Assembly: GCF_027853245.1 (NCBI RefSeq)
Contig: NZ_JAPTZM010000003.1
Reading direction: 5' to 3' (one strand)
DNA: 64,000 nt
Source: Atlantibacter subterraneus
GTDB lineage: Bacteria; Pseudomonadota; Gammaproteobacteria; Enterobacterales; Enterobacteriaceae
Made by a program: the position numbers and the translations under genes. Below are positions 1 through 8,691 of this stretch, in pieces. The notes below the pieces were generated by a model. That model was not told the DNA's origin. It did not search any database and was given only the letters and a program-made list of their open reading frames with translations. Positions within the stretch are counted from its first letter, which is position 1; each line of letters opens with the position of its first letter.

Positions 1-2163
1 TACAGCAAAGAGGGCGAGTTTACCCCGGTTAGTTGGGAGCAAGCCTTAGATGTGATGGAGCAGAAGTTTAAAACCGCCATCAAGGAAAAGGGCCCGGATT
101 CCGTGGGTATGTTCGGCTCCGGCCAGTGGACCGTGTGGGAAGGCTATGCGGCCGCGAAACTGTTCAAAGCCGGTCTGCGCACCAACAATATCGACCCGAA
201 CGCGCGTCACTGCATGGCGTCGGCAGTAGTCGGCTTTATGCGTACCTTCGGCATGGACGAGCCGATGGGCTGCTATGACGATATCGAGCAAACCGATGCG
301 TTCGTGCTGTGGGGCTCCAACATGGCGGAGATGCACCCGATCCTGTGGTCGCGCATCACCAACCGTCGCCTGTCCGATCCGAACGTGACCGTGGCGGTTC
401 TGTCGACCTTCCAGCACCGCAGCTTCGAGCTGGCGGATAACGGCATGGTCTTTACCCCGCAGAGCGACCTGGCGATCCTTAACTACATCGCCAACTACAT
501 CATTCAAAACAACGCGGTTAACGAGTCGTTCTTTAAACAGCACGTCAACCTGCGCCGTGGCGCAACGGATATCGGTTACGGCCTGCGTCCGACCCATCCG
601 CTGGAAAAAGCCGCGAAAAACCCGGGTTCCGATGCCTCTGAGCCGATGACCTTTGACGAGTACAAAGCGTTCGTTGCGGAATACACCCTCGAAAAAACCG
701 CCGAGATGACCAGCGTACCGAAAGATCAGCTGGAAGCGCTGGCGCAGCTGTATGCCGATCCGAAGAAGAAGGTGATTTCTTACTGGACCATGGGCTTCAA
801 CCAGCACACCCGCGGCGTGTGGGCCAACAACCTGGTGTACAACATCCACCTGCTGACCGGGAAGATCTCCCAGCCAGGCTGTGGACCGTTCTCTCTGACC
901 GGCCAGCCGTCCGCCTGCGGTACCGCGCGTGAAGTGGGCACCTTTGCTCACCGTCTGCCGGCTGACATGGTGGTGACCAACGAGAAACACCGCGATATCA
1001 CCGAAAAAATGTGGCAGCTCCCTACCGGCACCATTCCGGCGAAAATCGGTCTCCACGCGGTGGCACAGGACCGCGCCCTGAAAGACGGCAAGCTGAACGT
1101 CTACTGGGTGATGTGTAATAACAACATGCAGGCCGGGCCGAACATTAATCAAGAGCGTATGCCGGGCTGGCGCGATCCGCGCAACTTCGTGATCGTCTCC
1201 GATCCGTACCCGACCGTGAGCGCCCTGGCAGCAGATCTGATCCTGCCGACCGCCATGTGGGTAGAGAAAGAAGGGGCCTTCGGTAACGCCGAGCGCCGTA
1301 CCCAGTTCTGGCGTCAGCAGGTGCAGGCACCGGGCGAAGCCAAATCTGACCTGTGGCAGTTAGTGACCTTCGCGAAACGCTTCAAAGTGGAAGAAGTGTG
1401 GCCGGAAGAGCTGCTGGCCCAGAAGCCGGAATACCGTGGCAAAACCCTGTTCGACGTGCTGTTCGCTAACGATAACGTCAAGAAATTCCCGGTAAGCGAA
1501 CTGGCTGAAGACCAGCTGAACGATGAGTCCCGCGAGCTGGGCTTTTATCTGCAAAAAGGTCTGTTCGAAGAGTACGCCGCTTTCGGGCGCGGCCACGGCC
1601 ACGACCTGGCACCGTTCGACGATTACCACAAGGCGCGCGGTCTGCGCTGGCCGGTGGTTGACGGTAAAGAAACCCAGTGGCGCTACAGCGAAGGCCACGA
1701 TCCGTATGTGAAAGCGGGCGAGGGCTACAAATTTTACGGCAAGCCGGATGGCAAAGCGGTGATCTTCGCGCTGCCGTTCGAGCCCGCGGCGGAAGCGCCG
1801 GATAAAGAATACGATCTGTGGCTGTCTACTGGCCGCGTGCTGGAGCACTGGCACACCGGCAGTATGACCCGCCGCGTGCCGGAACTGCACCGCGCGTTCC
1901 CGGAAGCCGTGCTGTTTATCCATCCGCTGGACGCGCAGTCTCGCGGCCTGCGTCGCGGTGACAAGGTGAAAGTGCTTTCCCGTCGCGGCGAGCTGATTTC
2001 CATTGTGGAAACCCGTGGACGTAACCGTCCGCCGCAGGGGTTGGTGTACATGCCGTTCTTCGACGCCGCGCAGCTGGTTAACGTATTGACCCTCGACGCC
2101 ACTGACCCGCTCTCCAAAGAGACGGACTTCAAGAAGTGCGCCGTGAAGGTTGAGAAGGTGTAA
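1..2163 (+). CDS. napA: NapA, periplasmic nitrate reductase catalytic subunit (5' end missing)
   Basis: Catalytic subunit of the periplasmic nitrate reductase, reducing nitrate to nitrite at a Mo-bis-MGD centre with electrons from NapB/NapC. The reading frame is open from base 1, so about 108 N-terminal residues (Tat signal and the 4Fe-4S-binding cysteines) lie outside the window; 720 codons of a family norm near 828 remain. The Mo-ligand cysteine is in the NARHCMASA motif (Cys codon 211-213), and GTAREVGTFAHR and the C-terminal molydopterin-dinucleotide-binding region (ends KKCAVKVEKV) are intact. It is followed after 5 bp by napG, as in the E. coli napFDAGHBC operon. Identity is clear from near full-length similarity to E. 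coli NapA recalled from knowledge. Confidence 0.98.
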   Translation, partial: YSKEGEFTPVSWEQALDVMEQKFKTAIKEKGPDSVGMFGSGQWTVWEGYAAAKLFKAGLRTNNIDPNARHCMASAVVGFMRTFGMDEPMGCYDDIEQTDAFVLWGSNMAEMHPILWSRITNRRLSDPNVTVAVLSTFQHRSFELADNGMVFTPQSDLAILNYIANYIIQNNAVNESFFKQHVNLRRGATDIGYGLRPTHPLEKAAKNPGSDASEPMTFDEYKAFVAEYTLEKTAEMTSVPKDQLEALAQLYADPKKKVISYWTMGFNQHTRGVWANNLVYNIHLLTGKISQPGCGPFSLTGQPSACGTAREVGTFAHRLPADMVVTNEKHRDITEKMWQLPTGTIPAKIGLHAVAQDRALKDGKLNVYWVMCNNNMQAGPNINQERMPGWRDPRNFVIVSDPYPTVSALAADLILPTAMWVEKEGAFGNAERRTQFWRQQVQAPGEAKSDLWQLVTFAKRFKVEEVWPEELLAQKPEYRGKTLFDVLFANDNVKKFPVSELAEDQLNDESRELGFYLQKGLFEEYAAFGRGHGHDLAPFDDYHKARGLRWPVVDGKETQWRYSEGHDPYVKAGEGYKFYGKPDGKAVIFALPFEPAAEAPDKEYDLWLSTGRVLEHWHTGSMTRRVPELHRAFPEAVLFIHPLDAQSRGLRRGDKVKVLSRRGELISIVETRGRNRPPQGLVYMPFFDAAQLVNVLTLDATDPLSKETDFKKCAVKVEKV

Positions 2164-2168
2164 CCACC

Positions 2169-2864
2169 GTGGCCAGGGAAAACGCACCTCGGCCGGCTCG
2201 CCGCCGCTTCCTGCGCGATATGGCGCGGGCGGCGGGCGGATTGACCGCCGTCGCCGTGGTGCTGGGGCTTGGACAGCAGCGTAGCCACGCCACGGGGGTG
2301 CGGTTACGCCCGCCGGGCGCGCTGGGTGAGCCGGGGTTCTCCCGCGCCTGCGTGCGCTGCGGGCAATGCGTTCAGGCCTGCCCTTACGACACGCTCAAGC
2401 TGGCGACGCTGGCGTCCGGCCCTGAGGCGGGTACGCCGTACTTCGTGGCGCGGGATATTCCGTGCGAAATGTGTGAAGACATTCCGTGTGCCAAAGCCTG
2501 CCCAAGCGGCGCGTTAGATAAAGAGATCGCCTCGATTGACGATGCGCGCATGGGGATCGCCGTCCTGCTCGATCAGGAAAACTGCCTTAACTTCCAGGGC
2601 CTGCGTTGCGATGTCTGTTACCGGGTTTGCCCGTCGATAGACACCGCCATCACCCTGGAGCTGGAACGCAATACCCGTACCGGCAAACACGCGCGTTTCC
2701 TGCCGACGGTGCACAGCGATGCCTGCACCGGCTGCGGAAAATGCGAAAAAGCCTGCGTGCTGGAACAGGCCGCCATCAAAGTGCTGCCGCTGGATTTGGC
2801 GCGCGGCGAGCTGGGGCATCACTACCGTTTCGGTTGGCTGGAGGGAAACCATGGCAAATCGTAA
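2169..2864 (+). CDS. napG: NapG, ferredoxin-type quinol dehydrogenase subunit
   Basis: Periplasmic 4Fe-4S protein which with membrane-bound NapH passes electrons from ubiquinol towards NapC/NapA. The protein has 231 residues, the family length. A twin-arginine signal RRRFLRD lies at residues 11-17, followed by a hydrophobic stretch, so Tat export is expected. Four ferredoxin-type cysteine clusters are visible (CVRCGQCVQACP, CEMCEDIPCAKACP, CDVCYRVCP, CTGCGKCEKAC). The start is GTG at 2169, 5 bp after napA; no ATG fits the Tat signal. Its 3' end overlaps napH by 14 bp, consistent with translational coupling. Confidence 0.96.
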   Translation: MARENAPRPARRRFLRDMARAAGGLTAVAVVLGLGQQRSHATGVRLRPPGALGEPGFSRACVRCGQCVQACPYDTLKLATLASGPEAGTPYFVARDIPCEMCEDIPCAKACPSGALDKEIASIDDARMGIAVLLDQENCLNFQGLRCDVCYRVCPSIDTAITLELERNTRTGKHARFLPTVHSDACTGCGKCEKACVLEQAAIKVLPLDLARGELGHHYRFGWLEGNHGKS

Positions 2865-3714
2865 ACAGGACGCCGGGCGCGATGCGCTGGCGGTAAAAGG
2901 GGTGTTTGGCGCTTACGGCTGGCTGATGGCGCGTCGCGTGACGCAACTGCTGGTACTGGCGCTGTTCCTGAGCGGTCCGTGGTTCGGGGTGTGGATCTTA
3001 CGCGGCAATTACAGCAGTAGCCTGCTGCTGGATACGGTGCCGTTAAGCGATCCGCTGATGATTGCCCAAAGCCTGTTGAGCGGTCATCTGCCCGGCGTGC
3101 TGGCGTTGCTCGGCGGCGTGCTGATTCTGGCGCTGTATACCCTGGCGGGAAAACGGCTGTTTTGCAGCTGGATCTGCCCGGTGAATCCGCTGACCGATCT
3201 GGCCGCCTGGCTGCGCCGCCACTTCGACATCACGCCGTCCGCCACGCTGCCGCGCTGGCTGCGTTATCTGGTGCTGGCGATGGTGCTGTTAGCCAGCGCG
3301 CTCACCGGTTCGCTGCTGTGGGAGTGGGTAAATCCGGTTTCGCTGATGGGGCGCGGATTGATCTTCGGGTTTGGCGCGGGGATTTGGCTGCTGCTGGCGC
3401 TGTTTCTGTTCGATCTGCTGGTGGTGGAGCACGGCTGGTGCGGCCACGTGTGCCCGGTTGGCGCAATGTACGCGCTGGCAGGGCAAAAGGGTGTGTTTAC
3501 GGTGAGTGCGGCGGGTCGTGAACGTTGTACGCGTTGTATGGATTGTTTTCACGTTTGCCCGGAGCCGCAGGTTTTACGGTCGCCGGTGCTGAATAAGGAA
3601 AGCCCGGTAGAGATTTCGGATCGCGATTGCATGACCTGCGGTCGTTGCGTCGATGTCTGTGCTGAAAAGGTTTTAAAAATGACAACAAGATGGAGTTCGG
3701 GAGCAAAATCATGA
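2851..3714 (+). CDS. napH: NapH, membrane quinol dehydrogenase subunit
   Basis: Inner-membrane partner of NapG in ubiquinol oxidation for the Nap system. The protein has 287 residues. Four hydrophobic segments are evident (around residues 25-48, 75-95, 130-155 and 168-190), with cytoplasmic CxxxCP motifs (CSWICP, CGHVCP) and two C-terminal 4Fe-4S ferredoxin clusters (CTRCMDCFHVCPEP, CMTCGRCVDVC). I chose the ATG at 2851 because it gives MANRKQDAGRDAL, matching the E. coli N-terminus; a longer upstream reading would run through napG. The stop overlaps the napB start as ATGA (3711-3714). Confidence 0.96.
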   Translation: MANRKQDAGRDALAVKGVFGAYGWLMARRVTQLLVLALFLSGPWFGVWILRGNYSSSLLLDTVPLSDPLMIAQSLLSGHLPGVLALLGGVLILALYTLAGKRLFCSWICPVNPLTDLAAWLRRHFDITPSATLPRWLRYLVLAMVLLASALTGSLLWEWVNPVSLMGRGLIFGFGAGIWLLLALFLFDLLVVEHGWCGHVCPVGAMYALAGQKGVFTVSAAGRERCTRCMDCFHVCPEPQVLRSPVLNKESPVEISDRDCMTCGRCVDVCAEKVLKMTTRWSSGAKS

Positions 3715-4160
3715 AAAGCCAAGTCCTGAAAAATGGATTCTTTCCCTGGATGACCGCATTGATGCTGTTAATAAGCGGTGCGGCGTGGGCGGCAGATTCG
3801 GTCGACTTTACACAGTCGCCGGAAGTGTCGGGCACGCAGGAGGGCTCCATACGTATGCCTAAACAGCAAGAGAAAATGGCGCTGAATTACGTAAACCAGC
3901 CGCCGATGATCCCCCATAGCGTGGACGGGTATCAGATCACCACTAATACCAACCGCTGCCTGCAGTGCCACGGTGTCGAGCATTATCGTACCACCGGTGC
4001 GCCGCGTATTAGCCCGACCCACTTTATGGACAGCGACGGCAAAGTGCTTTCTGGTGTAGCACCGCGTCGTTATTTCTGCCTGCAGTGCCATGTGCCGCAA
4101 ACCGACGCGCCGGCCATCATTGAAAACACCTTCACGCCTTCGAAAGGCTTTGGTCAGTGA
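3711..4160 (+). CDS. napB: NapB, diheme cytochrome c subunit of nitrate reductase
   Basis: Small periplasmic diheme c-type cytochrome that docks on NapA and feeds it electrons from NapC. The 149-residue product has a Sec signal peptide (MKSQVLKNG..., cleavage probably after AWA near residue 28). Two heme-binding motifs are present: CLQCHG and CLQCHV. The histidines in the MIPHS and SPTHFMD stretches are likely distal heme ligands by family analogy. The start at 3711 overlaps the napH stop and gives the family N-terminus. The stop TGA at 4158-4160 precedes napC by 8 bp. Confidence 0.96.
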   Translation: MKSQVLKNGFFPWMTALMLLISGAAWAADSVDFTQSPEVSGTQEGSIRMPKQQEKMALNYVNQPPMIPHSVDGYQITTNTNRCLQCHGVEHYRTTGAPRISPTHFMDSDGKVLSGVAPRRYFCLQCHVPQTDAPAIIENTFTPSKGFGQ

Positions 4161-4168
4161 GGGATGAT

Positions 4169-4768
4169 ATGGAAAAGCAACGTAAACCTGGCCTGATCCG
4201 CCGGATCTGGCAGTGGTGGCGACGTCCGAGCCGTATGGCGCTCGGTACGCTGCTGCTTATCGGCTTCGCGGCGGGGATTATCTTCTGGGGCGGCTTTAAC
4301 ACCGGTATGGAAAAAGCCAACACCGAAGAGTTCTGCATTAGCTGCCATGAAATGCGCAATAACGTCTACCAGGAGTATATGGAGACGGTACACTACAACA
4401 ACCGCAGCGGCGTACGCGCCACCTGTCCGGATTGCCACGTGCCGCACGAGTGGGGCCCGAAAATGATCCGTAAGATTAAGGCCAGTAAAGAGCTGTACGG
4501 CAAGATCTTCGGCGTTATCGATACCCCCGCCAAGTTTGAAGAGCACCGTTTAGAGATGGCGCAAAACGAGTGGCGGCGAATGCAGGGCAACAACTCGCAA
4601 GAGTGCCGCAACTGCCACAACTTCGACTATATGGATTTCACCGCCCAGAAAACGGTGGCCGCTAAAATGCACGACCAGGCCATCAAGGAAGGGAAAACCT
4701 GTATCGACTGTCATAAAGGCATCGCCCATAAACTCCCGGATATGAGCGAAGTGAAGCACGGCTTCTGA
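4169..4768 (+). CDS. napC: NapC, membrane-anchored tetraheme c-type cytochrome
   Basis: NapC/NirT-family quinol dehydrogenase that takes electrons from the quinol pool to NapB. The product has 199 residues: a short cytoplasmic N-terminus, one membrane anchor (about residues 22-43, MALGTLLLIGFAAG...), then a periplasmic domain with four CxxCH heme motifs (CISCHEM, CPDCHVP, CRNCHNF, CIDCHKG). I placed the start at ATG 4169 because GAGGG at 4159-4163 is well spaced; an in-frame GTG at 4157 overlaps napB and is less likely. It is the last gene of the operon, as the hairpin immediately downstream shows. Confidence 0.96.
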   Translation: MEKQRKPGLIRRIWQWWRRPSRMALGTLLLIGFAAGIIFWGGFNTGMEKANTEEFCISCHEMRNNVYQEYMETVHYNNRSGVRATCPDCHVPHEWGPKMIRKIKASKELYGKIFGVIDTPAKFEEHRLEMAQNEWRRMQGNNSQECRNCHNFDYMDFTAQKTVAAKMHDQAIKEGKTCIDCHKGIAHKLPDMSEVKHGF

Positions 4769-4776
4769 TGCTGCTG

Positions 4777-4803
4777 AGCCGCCCGCAACGGGCGGCTTTT
4801 TTT
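4777..4803 (+). terminator. Intrinsic terminator of the nap operon
   Basis: An 8-bp GC-rich stem (AGCCGCCC / GGGCGGCT) with a 5-base loop begins 8 bp after the napC stop and runs into seven T residues. Confidence 0.93.
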
Positions 4804-4855
4804 CTGTGATTTTCGACGTACACTAGACGCCTGTCTTTTCGACCAGGTGGTAAAT

Positions 4856-5431
4856 GTGTCGCTTAAAATCAACGTTATTAAAGATAAAGTCCTTTCTGAT
4901 AATTACTTCATTCTGCGCAATGTGACCTATGACATCGCCAAAGGCGAGCAGGCACCGGTTCGCCATATCCGCGAAGTCTATGATCGGGGCAACGGCGCGA
5001 CGATCCTGCTGTATAACCGTGATAAAAAAACCGTGGTGCTCACTCGCCAGTTCCGCATTGCCACTTACGTCAACGGCAATCAGGAGGGATTATTGATTGA
5101 AGCCTGCGCGGGCCTGCTGGATGACGATGAGCCGGAGGTGTGCGCCCGTAAAGAGGCCATCGAAGAGACCGGCTTCCGGGTTGACGAGGTGGAAAAAGTC
5201 TTTGAGCTGTATATGTCGCCGGGCGGCGTCACGGAGTTAATCTCATTTTATCTTGCCGAATATGACGATTCACAGCGCGCCAGCGCGGGCGGCGGTATTG
5301 ATGATGAAGATATTGAGGTGCTGGAAATTCCATTCGATCGTGCAATGGAAATGATGAAAACCGGTGAAATTCGCGATGGGAAAACGGTAATTTTGTTACA
5401 GCTCCTGGCGATGCGTAACATTATGTCTTGA
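4856..5431 (+). CDS. nudK: NudK, GDP-mannose pyrophosphatase (Nudix)
   Basis: Nudix hydrolase that cleaves GDP-mannose to GMP and mannose-1-phosphate. The product has 191 residues, the same as E. coli NudK. The Nudix core KEAIEETGF lies at about residues 97-105, in the stretch starting AGLLDDDEPEV. The start is GTG at 4856, giving MSLKINVIKDK, which aligns without gap to the E. coli N-terminus; CAGGTGG just upstream acts as the ribosome site. An in-frame GTG at 4847 would overlap it. In E. coli nudK neighbours aegA; here it stands beside the nap operon, while ypfG-tktB-talA on the other side is the ancestral order. Confidence 0.95.
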   Translation: MSLKINVIKDKVLSDNYFILRNVTYDIAKGEQAPVRHIREVYDRGNGATILLYNRDKKTVVLTRQFRIATYVNGNQEGLLIEACAGLLDDDEPEVCARKEAIEETGFRVDEVEKVFELYMSPGGVTELISFYLAEYDDSQRASAGGGIDDEDIEVLEIPFDRAMEMMKTGEIRDGKTVILLQLLAMRNIMS

Positions 5432-5565
5432 TATACAGGCGGTTATGTTACACAAAATTCGAATAAAGCTATCCGAAAAATCTGATTGAGTGATGGCTCC
5501 CTGAGAACGAAGATAGGCGCGGAGAGTATTCTCTGTTTTCCTTTATCGTCAGGGTACCGGTCCTC

Positions 5566-6609
5566 ATGTTGCTACGCGTCTTACTGCTGGTCATAACGAG
5601 CCTGTTTTGGGCTACGCACGCTTTTGCCGCTCCGGTGCAAAAGCAATTCGATGACTGGCAGGTTACCTGCAACAATCAAAATTTCTGCAAAGCCCGCAAT
5701 ACCGGCAACCATGACGGTCTGGTGATGACCCTGAGTCGCAGCGCGGGTGCGCATACCGATGTGGAAATGCGTATCGAGAAAGGCAATTTTTCCCAGCCTG
5801 CCAGCGATGCGCAGCCGATTGCCCCACGCATGCTGCTCGACGATAAGCCGTTTTTCCCTACCGGCGCAAAATGGCAAATTACGCCGCGTCGGTTAATTAA
5901 TAACGAACCGCTCACCATCACGGCTTTTCTGGCCCAGATCCAGAACGCTAAACAGATCACCCTCGCGGGCGGTGCCGGCAAAATTTCTCTGGCAGGACTT
6001 AAAGATGCGGTCACCTTTATCGACACCCAACAAAAGCGTGTGGGCAATGAAACGGCATGGGTCGCTAAAGGCGATGAACCGCCGCTTAATGTGCCGCCTG
6101 CGCCTGCTCTGAAAGCTGTGGCGGTGAAGAACCCTACGCCAACACCATTAAGTAAAGAAGAGCTTAACGAGCTGCTCGACTACGGCGGCTGGCAAATGAA
6201 CAACACCCAATGCTCGCTGGACCCGATGCGCCGTGAAGTTCGGGTTTATGCGCTTACCGACGACAAAGCGCTGATGATTATCAGCTGTGAGATGGGTGCG
6301 TATAACGTGGTGGATTTAGCCTGGCTGGTGGAGCGCAAAAAGCCGTTAAGTTCACGAGCGGTCCGTCTGCGCCTGCCGTTTACTCCCGCCAACCAAACCA
6401 ACGATATCGAACTGATGAACGCCACATTTGACGAGCGTACCCGTGAGCTGGTGACGCTGGCGAAAGGACGCGGTAAAGGAGACTGTGGCGTATCTACGCG
6501 CTGGCGCTACGACGGTCAGCGTTTCCGGCTGGTGAAGTATGCTGAAGAGCCGAGCTGCGACGACTGGAACACGCCAGACGCCTGGCCGACGCTGTGGGTC
6601 ACGAAGTAA
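5566..6609 (+). CDS. ypfG: YpfG, DUF1176 secreted protein
   Basis: A 347-residue exported protein of the DUF1176/YpfG family; its function is not established. The first 21 residues form a Sec signal peptide (LLLVITSLFW, cleavage probably AFA|APVQ). The mature part contains paired cysteines (e.g. CNNQNFC) likely to form disulfides in the periplasm. It sits between nudK and tktB as in E. coli. The 134 bp upstream of it show no further gene. Confidence is high in the family, low in any function. Confidence 0.9.
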   Translation: MLLRVLLLVITSLFWATHAFAAPVQKQFDDWQVTCNNQNFCKARNTGNHDGLVMTLSRSAGAHTDVEMRIEKGNFSQPASDAQPIAPRMLLDDKPFFPTGAKWQITPRRLINNEPLTITAFLAQIQNAKQITLAGGAGKISLAGLKDAVTFIDTQQKRVGNETAWVAKGDEPPLNVPPAPALKAVAVKNPTPTPLSKEELNELLDYGGWQMNNTQCSLDPMRREVRVYALTDDKALMIISCEMGAYNVVDLAWLVERKKPLSSRAVRLRLPFTPANQTNDIELMNATFDERTRELVTLAKGRGKGDCGVSTRWRYDGQRFRLVKYAEEPSCDDWNTPDAWPTLWVTK

Positions 6610-6634
6610 AAAAGCCTGCCCGTTTGGGCAGGCT
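6607..6634 (-). terminator. Intrinsic terminator of talA-tktB
   Basis: A 9-bp stem (AGCCTGCCC / GGGCAGGCT) with a GTTT loop. Read on the minus strand it runs into six T residues, placing it just after the tktB stop. On the plus strand, after ypfG, the T tract is weak, so it mainly serves tktB. Confidence 0.9.
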
Positions 6635-6641
6635 GTTAGGT

Positions 6642-8636
6642 TTATTTACCCAGTACCTGTTTCGCTTTCTTAACCACATTTTCCGCAGTAAAGCCGAAGA
6701 ACGGGAACAGCTTCTCGGCAGGGGCCGATTCGCCGTAGCTGGTCATCCCGACGATCGCGCCGTCGATGCCCACGTACTTATACCAGTAGTCGGCAATCCC
6801 CGCTTCGACCGCCACGCGGGCGCGCACGTCGCGCGGCAATACCGATTCCTTATAGGCTTCGTCCTGGGCTTCAAACACATCGGTGGACGGCAGCGATACC
6901 ACGCGTACTTTGTGACCTTCGTCAGTCAGCGTTTTGGCCGCCTGCACCGTGATTTCCATCTCTGAACCGGTGGCGATCAGGATCACATCCGGCTGGCCTT
7001 CGCTATCTTGCAGCACATAACCGCCTTTGGCGATGGCGTCGATCTGCTCCGCAGAGCGATCCATTTGGGCGAGATTCTGGCGCGACAGGATCAGCGCCGT
7101 CGGGCCGTTATGGCGCTCAATCGCCGCTTTCCATGCCACGGCGGCTTCTACCTGGTCGCATGGACGCCAGGTGCTGAAGTTCGGCGTTAAACGCAGGCTG
7201 GCCAGCTGCTCCACGGCCTGGTGCGTCGGGCCATCTTCCCCAAGGCCGATAGAGTCATGGGTATAGACCATGATCTGGCGCGCTTTCATCAGCGCCGCCA
7301 TACGCGCCGCGTTACGGGCATACTCGACAAACATCAGGAAGGTGGCGGTATAAGGCACAAATCCGCCGTGATGGGCGATGCCGTTGGCGATGGCGGTCAT
7401 GCCGAATTCGCGCACGCCGTAGTGGATATAGTTGCCAGCCTCATCCTCTTTCAGCGATTTAGAGCCGGACCAGATAGTGAGGTTACTCGGCGCAAGGTCA
7501 GCGGAGCCGCCCAGCAGCTCCGGCAGGATCGGGCCGTAGGTGTTCAGCGCGTTTTGCGATGCCTTACGGGTGGCGATTTTCGCCGGTTCCGCCTGGAGCT
7601 TTTTAATGTACTGCGCCGTGGTTTCCTGCCAGTTTTCCGGCATCCCGCCGCTCATCCGGCGCTCAAATTCCGCTGCCAGTTCCGGGTGGGCTTGTTTATA
7701 GGCGGCGAACTTCTCATTCCAGGCCTGCTCGGCTTTACCACCGGCTTCACGGGCATCCCACTGTTGGTAGATCTCTTTCGGGATCTCGAATGCCGGATGG
7801 TTCCAGCCCAGCTGTTTACGGGCCAGCGCCACTTCCTGTTCCCCCAGCGCCGCGCCGTGGGACTCTTCCTTACCGGCTTTGTTCGGCGAACCGAAGCCGA
7901 TAATGGTGCGGCACATAATCAGCGACGGTTTATCGGTCACCGCTTTGGCCTCTTCAATGGCTTTTTTCACCGCGTCCGGGTTATGGCCGTCGATATCCGG
8001 GATCACATGCCAGCGATAGGCTTCGAAGCGTTTGGCGGTATCGTCGGTAAACCAGCCTTCGGTCTCGCCATCGATCGAAATGCCGTTATGGTCGTAAAAG
8101 CCAATCAGCTTGCCGAGCCCCAGCGTGCCCGCCAGCGAACACACTTCATGAGAGATGCCTTCCATCAGACAGCCATCGCCCATAAACACCCAGGTATAGT
8201 GGTCGACAATCTCGTGGTCCGGCTGGTTAAACTGCGCCGCCAGCGTGCGCTCGGCAATCGCCAGACCTACCGCATTTGCCAGCCCCTGGCCGAGCGGCCC
8301 GGTGGTGGTTTCTACGCCTGGGGTATAGCCGATCTCCGGGTGGCCCGGGGTTTTTGAGTGCAGCTGGCGGAAGTTTTTTAACTCCTCAATCGGCAGATCG
8401 TAGCCGGAGAGGTGCAGCAGGCTGTACAGCAGCATTGACGCGTGACCGTTAGACAAAATAAACCGGTCGCGATCGTACCAGGTGGGGTTGCTGGGGTTGT
8501 GCTTCAGAAAATCGTTCCACAACACTTCCGCGATATCCGCCATCCCCATCGGGGCACCGGGATGCCCCGAGTTGGCCTTTTGTACGGCGTCCATACTGAG
8601 TGCGCGGATGGCGTTAGCGAGCGCTTGTCGAGACAT
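6642..8636 (-). CDS. tktB: TktB, transketolase
   Basis: Thiamine-diphosphate enzyme of the non-oxidative pentose phosphate pathway, transferring two-carbon ketol units between sugar phosphates. The protein has 664 residues. The ThDP/Mg motif GDGCLMEG starts at residue 153 and the partner asparagine is in DHNGISIDG; HSKTPGHPE and EDGPTHQ are family substrate/cofactor stretches. The start is ATG at 8636 (MSRQALANAI), with GGAGAA six to seven bases upstream; a longer frame to 8741 would run into talA. It lies 55 bp downstream of talA, and that pairing is what identifies it as tktB and not tktA. Confidence 0.96.
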   Translation of the reverse strand: MSRQALANAIRALSMDAVQKANSGHPGAPMGMADIAEVLWNDFLKHNPSNPTWYDRDRFILSNGHASMLLYSLLHLSGYDLPIEELKNFRQLHSKTPGHPEIGYTPGVETTTGPLGQGLANAVGLAIAERTLAAQFNQPDHEIVDHYTWVFMGDGCLMEGISHEVCSLAGTLGLGKLIGFYDHNGISIDGETEGWFTDDTAKRFEAYRWHVIPDIDGHNPDAVKKAIEEAKAVTDKPSLIMCRTIIGFGSPNKAGKEESHGAALGEQEVALARKQLGWNHPAFEIPKEIYQQWDAREAGGKAEQAWNEKFAAYKQAHPELAAEFERRMSGGMPENWQETTAQYIKKLQAEPAKIATRKASQNALNTYGPILPELLGGSADLAPSNLTIWSGSKSLKEDEAGNYIHYGVREFGMTAIANGIAHHGGFVPYTATFLMFVEYARNAARMAALMKARQIMVYTHDSIGLGEDGPTHQAVEQLASLRLTPNFSTWRPCDQVEAAVAWKAAIERHNGPTALILSRQNLAQMDRSAEQIDAIAKGGYVLQDSEGQPDVILIATGSEMEITVQAAKTLTDEGHKVRVVSLPSTDVFEAQDEAYKESVLPRDVRARVAVEAGIADYWYKYVGIDGAIVGMTSYGESAPAEKLFPFFGFTAENVVKKAKQVLGK

Positions 8637-8691
8637 AGAGTTCTCCATGGCTGATAAAGGGGTTAACCCGTTATTTTTCAAAGTAAAAGCA

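Noticed and set aside
46..1152. 368-residue open frame antisense to napA
   Set aside because: Mirror frame of a conserved gene; no domain signature or ribosome site.
7221..8357. 378-residue open frame antisense to tktB
   Set aside because: Mirror of transketolase coding sequence; composition and lack of motifs argue against a gene.
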